The notes under the pieces were generated by a model that did not search any database, was not told the DNA's origin, and saw nothing but the letters and a program-made list of their open reading frames with translations. This document shows, piece after piece, positions 1-6,988 of a DNA stretch of 6,988 bases (its first letter is position 1; each line of letters begins with the position of its first letter). A program made the position numbers and the translations under genes. The stretch is from Gammaproteobacteria bacterium (GTDB lineage: Bacteria; Pseudomonadota; Gammaproteobacteria; SZUA-229), in contig JARFQK010000073.1 in assembly GCA_029287815.1 (NCBI GenBank), forward strand, positions 1 to 6,988. Direction: 5' to 3'.

Positions 1-50
1 CCGAGGGTTGGCCCGTTGCTGATTGAAGGTGTCGATGTATCAACGAGTTT
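1..50. other. Unassigned stretch upstream of tRNA-Trp
   Basis: No gene can be supported here. In many gammaproteobacteria the gene before this tRNA is tuf, but no frame shows the end of EF-Tu. A weak promoter-like pair is visible, TTGCTG at 16-21 and TATCAA at 38-43 with a 16-base spacer, which would start transcription close to the first base of the tRNA. The match is too poor to call a promoter; the tRNA may equally be read from a gene outside the window. Confidence 0.3.
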
Positions 51-126
51 AGGCCAGTGGCTCAACTGGTAGAGCAGCGGTCTCCAAAACCGCAGGTTGG
101 GGGTTCGAGTCCCTCCTGGCCTGCCA
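51..126 (+). tRNA. trpT: tRNA-Trp (anticodon CCA)
   Basis: The 76-base stretch folds as a full cloverleaf. The acceptor arm AGGCCAG at 51-57 pairs perfectly with CTGGCCT at 116-122, followed by the discriminator G at 123 and an encoded CCA at 124-126. The anticodon stem GCGGT (77-81) pairs with ACCGC (89-93) around the loop CTCCAAA, giving anticodon CCA at 84-86, which reads the tryptophan codon UGG. The T arm carries the usual GGTTCGAGTCC-type loop. Only 33 bases separate it from secE with no visible terminator, so the two are probably cotranscribed and the tRNA is cut out by processing. A tRNA-Trp next to secE is a common gammaproteobacterial arrangement. Confidence 0.97.
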
Positions 127-159
127 ACTTTAAACGGTTAAGCAGGTATACAAAGCGCT

Positions 160-540
160 ATGGTCGCAAAGGCCGAAACTGAGGTTTCGAACAAACTGGA
201 TATCCTCAAGCTGGTGATCGCCGTCGTGATTCTGCTCGCGGGTATCGGTGGCTTTTACTACTACGGGGACGCCTCCTTGCTTTATCGCGTTTTAGGGCTG
301 GTGGGGGTTGCCATCATCGCGGCGGGCATTGCGCTGACAACGAGCACCGGTCATGCGATCGTGTCCTTCGGTCGAGAAGCGCGTGCCGAGGTTCGAAAGG
401 TCGTGTGGCCGACCCGGCAGGAAACAGTACAAACTACACTGATGGTCGTTGTCGCGGTGATCATACTGGGTATTTTTCTTTGGCTGGTTGACATGATGCT
501 ATTGAACGCGGTGGAGATACTGACAGGGCAAGGGGGCTAG
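160..540 (+). CDS. secE: Preprotein translocase subunit SecE
   Basis: SecE clamps and stabilises SecY in the inner-membrane SecYEG channel that exports unfolded proteins with SecA. The 126-residue product is close to the E. coli length (127). It shows three hydrophobic segments, roughly residues 17-36, 43-61 and 93-115, the three-helix form typical of gammaproteobacteria; many other bacteria have only the last helix. Between helices 2 and 3 lies the conserved amphipathic cytoplasmic segment with EVRKVVWPTRQE at about 77-88, the SecE signature. The ATG at 160 is the only sensible start; the ribosome binding site is weak (AGCAGG at 141-146, 13 bases upstream). It lies 33 bases after tRNA-Trp and 2 bases before nusG, the standard pairing. 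Confidence 0.97.
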   Translation: MVAKAETEVSNKLDILKLVIAVVILLAGIGGFYYYGDASLLYRVLGLVGVAIIAAGIALTTSTGHAIVSFGREARAEVRKVVWPTRQETVQTTLMVVVAVIILGIFLWLVDMMLLNAVEILTGQGG

Positions 541-542
541 CA

Positions 543-1076
543 GTGAGCAAGCGTTGGTACGTGGTGCATGCGTATTCCGGATTTGAAGCCAAGGTGAAGG
601 AATCGCTGAAGGAACACATCAATCTGGCGGGCATGGAAGACAAGTTTGGTGACATTTTGATTCCGACAGAGGAAGTCGTCGAGGTCAGAGACGGTGCAAA
701 GCGTAAGTCGGAGCGAAAATTTTTCCCAGGCTATGTGCTGGTGCAGATGGAGATGTCCGATGAGACCTGGCACCTGGTGAAGGACGTGCCGAAGGTCATG
801 GGTTTTATCGGTGGCACCAAGGACAAGCCCGCGCCGATCTCAGATAAGGAAGCCCAGCAGATTTTGGGTGCCATCCAGGAAGGGGCCGAGAAACCGAAGC
901 CCAAAGTGCTGTACGAGCCGGGTGAGGTCGTTCGGGTGACCGATGGCCCGTTCAACGATTTCAGCGGTGTTGTCGAAGAAGTGGATTACGAGCACAGCCG
1001 GCTGAAAGTGGCCGTGCTGATTTTTGGCCGTTCCACACCGGTCGAACTCGAGTTCGGTCAGGTGGAGAAAGGCTAA
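543..1076 (+). CDS. nusG: Transcription termination/antitermination factor NusG
   Basis: NusG binds the RNA polymerase clamp through its N-terminal NGN domain, while its C-terminal KOW domain contacts Rho or ribosomal protein S10, so it serves both Rho termination and transcription-translation coupling. The 177-residue product (E. coli 181) begins with the typical KRWYVVHAYSGFE. FFPGYVLV at 60-67 is the NGN signature, and the KOW domain runs from about 126 to the end, with EPGEVVRVTDGPFNDFSG at 125-142 and the closing VELEF. The start is GTG, set by a strong AGGGGG at 531-536 six bases upstream and by the conserved N-terminus. It follows the secE stop by only two bases, so the two genes form one transcription unit. 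Confidence 0.98.
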   Translation: MSKRWYVVHAYSGFEAKVKESLKEHINLAGMEDKFGDILIPTEEVVEVRDGAKRKSERKFFPGYVLVQMEMSDETWHLVKDVPKVMGFIGGTKDKPAPISDKEAQQILGAIQEGAEKPKPKVLYEPGEVVRVTDGPFNDFSGVVEEVDYEHSRLKVAVLIFGRSTPVELEFGQVEKG

Positions 1077-1079
1077 TAG

Positions 1080-1108
1080 GCACCTCCGCGCCCGCGTGTC
1101 TGAGGTGC
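1080..1108 (+). other. Hairpin just after nusG, function unclear
   Basis: GCACCTC at 1080-1086 pairs with GAGGTGC at 1102-1108, seven perfect base pairs, and a small CGC/GCG pairing is possible inside the 15-base loop. It lies four bases after the nusG stop. There is no U-rich tail, so it is not a convincing intrinsic terminator; it may protect the 3' end of the secE-nusG transcript or be incidental. Confidence 0.35.
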
Positions 1109-1150
1109 GGCTGCGACTGAGAATGGTGCATTCGCAAAAGCTGAAAATAC

Positions 1151-1181
1151 TTGCGATAAAATTTTTGGTTCGTGTTACAAT
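1151..1181 (+). promoter_or_regulatory. Candidate sigma-70 promoter of the rplKA operon
   Basis: The -10 element TACAAT (1176-1181) is preceded by TG at 1173-1174, an extended -10 motif. TTGCGA at 1151-1156 is a possible -35, but the 19-base spacer is long. An AT-rich tract lies around 1137-1165. The bases after the -10 are GCGCGG (1182-1187), a GC-rich discriminator of the sort that makes ribosomal promoters sensitive to ppGpp and DksA. Transcription would begin near 1188-1190, leaving a leader of about 82 bases before rplK. E. coli also has a promoter in the nusG-rplK gap. Confidence 0.6.
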
Positions 1182-1223
1182 GCGCGGTTTGCATAAGCCG
1201 GATCCCTAAACCCTTAACGATGA

Positions 1224-1265
1224 CGGGGAGCTTGGACGTCTGCGCCAAGCGTTTGTACCCGGGAG
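1224..1265 (+). promoter_or_regulatory. Probable L1-binding autoregulatory leader of rplK
   Basis: An outer stem CGGG (1224-1227) with CCCG (1258-1261) and an inner stem GCTTGG (1230-1235) with CCAAGC (1245-1250) flank an asymmetric internal loop, two bases (GA) on the left and seven (GTTTGTA) on the right. This layout, and the strings GGGGAGC and TTTGTACCC, resemble the L1-binding part of 23S rRNA (GUGGGAGG opposite UUGAAAUACCACC, from memory). The 3' side of the outer stem runs into the rplK ribosome binding site GGGAG (1261-1265), so bound L1 could block translation. In E. coli L1 represses the L11 operon from this place. The assignment is by structure and position, not by alignment. Confidence 0.65.
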
Positions 1266-1271
1266 TGAAAA

Positions 1272-1706
1272 ATGGCTAAGAAAGTAGACGCATACATCAA
1301 GCTGCAAGTCGGCGCGGGTGATGCAAATCCGAGTCCTCCTGTTGGTCCGGCGCTGGGCCAGCACGGTGTCAACATCATGGAGTTCTGCAAGGCTTTCAAC
1401 GCGCAGACCCAGAGCATGGAAAAGGGCTTACCAGTTCCTGTCGTGATTACCGTTTACAGTGACAAGAGTTTCACCTTTATCACGAAAACCCCGCCCGCTT
1501 CAGTTCTGCTGAAGAAGGCTGCCGGCATCAAAAGCGGCAGCGGCGAGCCGCATATTAACAAAGTGGGCAAGGTCGACCGCGCCCAGCTGGAAGAGATCGC
1601 CAATACCAAGATGCCCGATTTGACGGCTATCGACATGGATGCGGCGGTGCGGACTATAGCCGGGACTGCGCGCAGCATGGGTATCGAAACAGAGGGCGTG
1701 AATTGA
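1272..1706 (+). CDS. rplK: 50S ribosomal protein L11
   Basis: L11 binds the GTPase-associated region of 23S rRNA at the base of the L10-L12 stalk; it takes part in factor-dependent GTP hydrolysis and is needed for RelA activation on starved ribosomes. The 144-residue product (E. coli 142) has the N-terminal domain at about 1-72 with the conserved NPSPPVGPALGQHGVNIMEF at 19-38, the linker TKTPPAS at 71-77, and the rRNA-binding C-terminal domain with KKAAGIKSGSG at 81-91 and GTARSMG at 131-137. ATG at 1272 has GGGAG six bases upstream. The first gene of the rplKA unit, it follows a candidate promoter and an L1-type leader. Nothing is missing or broken. Confidence 0.98.
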   Translation: MAKKVDAYIKLQVGAGDANPSPPVGPALGQHGVNIMEFCKAFNAQTQSMEKGLPVPVVITVYSDKSFTFITKTPPASVLLKKAAGIKSGSGEPHINKVGKVDRAQLEEIANTKMPDLTAIDMDAAVRTIAGTARSMGIETEGVN

Positions 1707-2398
1707 TGGCCAAATTGACGAAGAGAATCAAAACGATCAATGAAAAGATCGACAAGAACCGGCTCTATCCGGTCGAGGAAGCGTTGTCCTTGTTGAAAGA
1801 GCTATCCACGGTCAAGTTCACCGAGTCGGTCGATATCAGCGTGAATCTAGGTATCGATCCGAAGAAAAGCGACCAGGTCGTGCGCGGTGCGACCGTGCTG
1901 CCGAACGGTACCGGCAAAGAAGTTCGCGTTGCTGTTTTCACCGATGGTGAAAACGCGAAGGCAGCAGAGGCGGCCGGCGCTGACGTGGTCGGCATGGATG
2001 ACCTCGCCGATCAGGTCAGAAAGGGTGAGTTCAATTTCGATGTGGTTATTGCGTCACCCGATGCGATGCGTGTGGTTGGCTCACTCGGGCAGATCCTCGG
2101 ACCGCGTGGTTTGATGCCCAATCCCAAAGTGGGTACGGTCACGCCCGACGTCGCCACGGCGGTGAAAAACGCAAAAACAGGCCAGGTACGTTACCGCGTT
2201 GATAAGGGCGGTATCATTCACTGTTCGGTAGGCACGGTGAAATTTGAGGTATCTGCACTGAAAGAAAACATCGAGGGATTGATTGCCGATCTGGTCAAAG
2301 CCAAGCCGGCTGCTGCGAAAGGCGTTTACCTTAAGAAGATCGCGGTTTCTTCGACTATGGGGCCGGGAATTGTGATTGACCAGACCAGTCTTGGTTAA
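1706..2398 (+). CDS. rplA: 50S ribosomal protein L1
   Basis: L1 forms the mobile L1 stalk that helps move deacylated tRNA out through the E site, and it also represses its own operon by binding the rplK leader. The 230-residue product (E. coli 234) starts MAKLTKR and keeps the conserved VNLGIDPKKSDQVVRGATVLP at 46-66 and the family signature ending GPRGLMPNPKVGTVTP at 132-147. The C-terminal half of domain 1 has KGVYLKK and STMGPG near 205-221. The ATG at 1706 overlaps the rplK stop by one base (TGATG), which suggests translational coupling; AGAGGG at 1691-1696 is the ribosome binding site. An in-frame TTG one codon earlier is not supported by the family N-terminus. Confidence 0.98.
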   Translation: MAKLTKRIKTINEKIDKNRLYPVEEALSLLKELSTVKFTESVDISVNLGIDPKKSDQVVRGATVLPNGTGKEVRVAVFTDGENAKAAEAAGADVVGMDDLADQVRKGEFNFDVVIASPDAMRVVGSLGQILGPRGLMPNPKVGTVTPDVATAVKNAKTGQVRYRVDKGGIIHCSVGTVKFEVSALKENIEGLIADLVKAKPAAAKGVYLKKIAVSSTMGPGIVIDQTSLG

Positions 2399-2635
2399 AT
2401 CCGGAACAGGTCAGCCATGGCCAGTCCGGGCGCACAGAAAAGGTGATAAAAGATGGTGGCACAGTCATGTGCCGCACGGAAACTTGGGCTGGATCAGAGT
2501 TTCCTTCAAAAGACACGGAGTAATCGGCATTGCTGATTAATCCGGAGATTTGGCAGCCGAGTTATCGGTGACGTCAAAGACCGCAGGTGTATTTCGGGCT
2601 GATCGGAATGCTTAATTTCCTGCGCAGATGGTGTC
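2399..2635 (+). other. Upstream half of the long rplA-rplJ gap; two hairpins, no gene
   Basis: No protein or RNA gene is recognised here. A perfect six-pair stem GGCACA/TGTGCC closed by GTCA lies at 2458-2473. A second stem at 2521-2539 has eight pairs (one G-U) around a three-base loop, built from TAATC and GATTA. Neither has a U-rich tail. An eight-base palindrome GCCATGGC lies at 2414-2421. I found no promoter with both elements in acceptable form, so rplJ and rplL may be read through from rplKA, although E. coli does have a promoter in this gap. A 27-codon open frame at 2453-2536 is noted separately but not called. Confidence 0.5.
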
Positions 2636-2752
2636 GCTTCAAAACTGATTGAAGCCGCCGTGGAGGGTCAACGGGTTTGACTCAATAACTTGGCTGAGGT
2701 GTTTCCGCAAGTTCAATACGTTCTTGTAGACAGCCGAAGCTTAACTGGAGAG
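2636..2752 (+). promoter_or_regulatory. Probable L10 leader (autoregulatory mRNA structure ahead of rplJ)
   Basis: Three hairpins follow each other: GCTTCAA/TTGAAGC (2636-2655, perfect), GGGTCAA/TTGACTC (2665-2683, one G-U pair) and a larger one at 2690-2737. The last has an outer stem TTGGCTG/CAGCCGA (2690-2696 with 2731-2737, one G-U), an asymmetric internal loop, and an inner stem CAAG/CTTG (2708-2711 with 2723-2726). Its 3' strand carries AGACAGCC (2728-2735), a string I recall from helix 42 of 23S rRNA where L10 binds. In E. coli the L10-(L12)4 complex binds the rplJ leader and represses translation of rplJ and rplL. The ribosome binding site GGAGAG (2747-2752) lies ten bases after the last stem. 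Confidence 0.65.
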
Positions 2753-2757
2753 CTAAA

Positions 2758-3288
2758 GTGGCACTTAATCTTGAAGACAAGAAAACAATTGTCGCTGAGG
2801 TAGCTACGATTGCGGCGAGTGCGCATTCAGCGGTAGCAGCTGAATACCGCGGCTTGAGTGTTGATGAAATGACCGCGTTGCGTGCCAAAGCACGCAACGA
2901 GGGTGTTTATCTGCGCGTGATCAAGAACTCGCTGACCAAGCGTGCCATTGATGGTACTGAATTCGAGTGTATGCAGGATTCGCTGGTGGGGCCATTGGTC
3001 ATGGCCTTCTCCCAGGAGGATCCGGGTGCGGCCGCTCGAGTCGTCAAGGATTTCGCGAAAGAACACGACAAGCTGGTCGCGAAAGTACTGGCCGTCGGTG
3101 GCGAGTTGCTGGATGCCAGTGAAATAGATCGGCTGGCGAAACTGCCCAATCGTGACCAGGCGATCAGTATGCTGATGGCGGTTATGAAGGCGCCGATCGA
3201 GAAATTCGTTCGTACCATGAATGAACCGCATGCGAAGCTGGTGCGCACAGTGGCCGCTGTTCGTGATCAAAAACAGGCGAATGCGTAG
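2758..3288 (+). CDS. rplJ: 50S ribosomal protein L10
   Basis: L10 anchors the L7/L12 dimers to 23S rRNA, forming the stalk that recruits EF-Tu, EF-G and other GTPase factors; with L12 bound it represses its own mRNA. The 176-residue product is somewhat longer than E. coli L10 (165). The N-terminal globular domain shows the conserved AEYRGLSVDEMTALR at 28-42 and LRVIKNSLTKRA at 52-63. The C-terminal helix that carries L12 dimers is extended, with KFVRT at 149-153 and KLVRT at 160-164 before the usual end AAVRDQK. The start is GTG at 2758, seven bases after GGAG (2747-2750), and gives the expected MALNLEDKK N-terminus. It is followed by rplL 54 bases on. Confidence 0.98.
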   Translation: MALNLEDKKTIVAEVATIAASAHSAVAAEYRGLSVDEMTALRAKARNEGVYLRVIKNSLTKRAIDGTEFECMQDSLVGPLVMAFSQEDPGAAARVVKDFAKEHDKLVAKVLAVGGELLDASEIDRLAKLPNRDQAISMLMAVMKAPIEKFVRTMNEPHAKLVRTVAAVRDQKQANA

Positions 3289-3342
3289 TTACCAATATAT
3301 TTTATTGCTAATTAATCAACTTAATTAATCTGGAGAAGAATT
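3289..3342 (+). promoter_or_regulatory. AT-rich rplJ-rplL spacer with a direct and inverted repeat
   Basis: This spacer is nearly all A and T up to the ribosome binding site. TAATTAATC occurs twice, at 3309-3317 and 3322-3330. The same bases form an all-AT seven-pair hairpin, TAATTAA (3309-3315) with TTAATTA (3321-3327) around a five-base loop. GGAG at 3332-3335 is the rplL ribosome binding site, seven bases before the GTG. An unstructured AU-rich leader could favour ribosome or S1 loading on rplL, whose product is needed in several copies per ribosome; that role is inferred. Confidence 0.45.
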
Positions 3343-3723
3343 GTGGCTGTTTCACAAGAAGAAATTCTGGAAACCATATCCAACATGACTGTAATGGAAG
3401 TCGTGGATCTGATTTCCGCGATGGAAGAAAAATTCGGCGTTTCCGCCGCGGCAGCAGTTGCAGCGGCGCCTGTCGCTGCTGCCGATGCCGGTGCCGGCGC
3501 TGCTGAGGAAAAGGATGAGTTTGATGTCGTTCTAGCGGGTATCGGTGACAACAAGGTTTCCGTGATCAAGGCTGTTCGTGCGATCACCGGTCAGGGACTG
3601 AAAGACGCTAAAGATACCGTTGAAGGTGCACCGGCTACGATTAAGGAAGGTGTTTCCAAAGACGAAGCTGAAGAGCTCAAAAAGCAGCTTGAAGAAGCTG
3701 GCGCATCTGTCGAACTCAAGTAG
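3343..3723 (+). CDS. rplL: 50S ribosomal protein L7/L12
   Basis: L7/L12 is the multi-copy stalk protein; its N-terminal domains dimerise and bind L10, and its C-terminal domains recruit and activate translational GTPases. The 126-residue product (E. coli 121) shows the three expected parts: the dimerisation domain at about 1-33, an Ala/Gly/Pro hinge at 34-55, and the C-terminal domain at 57-126 with EFDVVL, NKVSVIKAVRAITG and GLKDAKDTVEGAP. The factor-binding residues equivalent to E. coli K65, I69, K70, R73, G79, L80 and K84 are kept, but Q84 and T92 replace the usual leucines of TGLGLKEAKDLVE. The GTG start at 3343 follows GGAGAAG (3332-3338) and gives the normal N-terminus. Confidence 0.98.
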   Translation: MAVSQEEILETISNMTVMEVVDLISAMEEKFGVSAAAAVAAAPVAAADAGAGAAEEKDEFDVVLAGIGDNKVSVIKAVRAITGQGLKDAKDTVEGAPATIKEGVSKDEAEELKKQLEEAGASVELK

Positions 3724-3729
3724 ACAGAG

Positions 3730-3751
3730 CGCTGAAGCTTCATTTTCAGCG
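3730..3751 (+). other. Hairpin just after rplL
   Basis: CGCTGAA at 3730-3736 pairs perfectly with TTCAGCG at 3745-3751 around an eight-base loop, six bases after the rplL stop. It has no U-rich tail and sits just before the stronger attenuator stem. It may protect the 3' end of the rplJL message once transcription stops at the attenuator. Confidence 0.4.
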
Positions 3752-3759
3752 GCATCAGA

Positions 3760-3814
3760 GGCTGGTAGCCATTGTTTTAGGACAATCTGGCTGCCGGCCT
3801 TTTGTTGTTTGTTG
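3760..3814 (+). terminator. Probable partial terminator (attenuator) between rplL and rpoB
   Basis: Bases 3760-3770 pair with 3789-3799 (eleven pairs, two G-U), then, after a two-base bulge at 3787-3788, 3771-3775 pair with 3782-3786 (five pairs); the loop is TTTAGG at 3776-3781. The stem is followed at once by TTTTGTTGTTTGTTG (3800-3814), a U-rich tail broken by G. This is the form of an intrinsic terminator with a less than perfect U tract, fitting incomplete termination. In E. coli most transcripts stop in this gap, so that ribosomal stalk proteins are made in excess over RNA polymerase; I infer the same role here. Confidence 0.8.
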
Positions 3815-3840
3815 CAGTAAAGGCTGCGATGAACACCGTG

Positions 3841-3892
3841 GTGGCGGGCTGCGCCTGACTGCCTGCCACGAAAGCAAGACCCGCGAGGGTCT
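3841..3892 (+). other. Two hairpins in the rpoB leader, one with a GNRA loop
   Basis: The first stem pairs 3841-3849 (GTGGCGGGC) with 3861-3869 (GCCTGCCAC), nine pairs with one G-U and an eleven-base loop. The second is AGACCC (3877-3882) with GGGTCT (3887-3892) closed by GCGA, a stable GNRA tetraloop. Neither has a U tail. E. coli has an RNase III processing site in the rplL-rpoB gap, and these stems lie in a comparable place, but neither is clearly long enough for a typical RNase III duplex. Confidence 0.4.
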
Positions 3893-3929
3893 CGATAAAT
3901 TCATTTAGACGCGCGATAGAGGATTACTG

Positions 3930-6988
<3,059 letters not shown>

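Noticed and set aside
1..50. 3' end of tuf
   Set aside because: No frame encodes the conserved EF-Tu C-terminus, and two frames stop early.
1080..1108. Intrinsic terminator after nusG
   Set aside because: The stem is good but no run of T follows it.
1024..1209. 61-codon + strand frame overlapping the end of nusG and the rplK promoter
   Set aside because: It starts inside nusG in another frame, and its Arg-rich product is unlike any family.
961..1248. 95-codon - strand frame across the nusG-rplK gap
   Set aside because: It covers the end of nusG and the regulatory gap in antisense, with no supporting signals.
1703..1708. TTG at 1703 as the rplA start
   Set aside because: It adds one extra residue before the conserved MAKLTKR; the ATG at 1706 fits the family and the spacing to AGAGGG.
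2417..2446. Nine-codon open frame after rplA
   Set aside because: Too short, with only a poor ribosome binding site; chance expectation.
2677..2705. Promoter for rplJ using TTGACT at 2677-2682
   Set aside because: At 17 bases spacing the -10 would be TGTTTC, and the TTGACT is already part of the hairpin at 2665-2683.
2827..3270. 147- and 113-codon - strand frames over rplJ
   Set aside because: They mirror rplJ codons and resemble no known protein.
3620..3820. 66-codon + strand frame over the rplL end and the attenuator
   Set aside because: An out-of-frame shadow of rplL that runs through the terminator stem.

Overview
This window is a conserved core block of a bacterial chromosome: tRNA-Trp, secE, nusG, rplK, rplA, rplJ, rplL and the first three quarters of rpoB, all on the + strand. 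The protein sequences (three-helix SecE, short NusG with one NGN and one KOW domain, RpoB closely resembling the E. coli beta subunit) and the tRNA-Trp immediately before secE point to a gammaproteobacterium that is not an enteric. I cannot name the genus. Base composition looks moderately GC-rich, with no obvious compositional break in the genes.

Layout: 1-50 is a short unassigned stretch. 51-126 is tRNA-Trp with encoded CCA. 160-1076 holds secE and nusG, two bases apart. 1077-1271 is a regulatory gap with a candidate promoter (1151-1181) and a leader structure resembling the autoregulatory target of ribosomal protein L1. 1272-2398 holds rplK and rplA, whose stop and start codons overlap by one base. 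2399-2757 is a 359-base non-coding leader ahead of rplJ. It contains five hairpins, the last of which carries AGACAGCC, a string I recall from the L10-binding part of 23S rRNA. 2758-3723 holds rplJ and rplL, separated by a 54-base AT-rich spacer. 3724-3929 contains a strong stem with a U-rich tail, probably the partial terminator that lowers rpoB transcription relative to rplL, followed by two more hairpins. 3930-6988 is rpoB, open to the window edge.

The genes work together: SecE is part of the protein export channel, NusG links RNA polymerase to Rho and to the ribosome, L11, L1, L10 and L7/L12 build the L1 stalk and the factor-binding stalk of the large subunit, and RpoB is the RNA polymerase beta subunit. 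L1 and the L10-L12 complex probably repress their own mRNAs through the two leaders, and the attenuator sets the L12:RpoB ratio.

I found no mobile element, CRISPR array, defence system or unfamiliar gene. The points worth a second look are the non-coding RNA structures in the three long gaps and a few residue-level oddities. There is no evidence here for an undescribed system.
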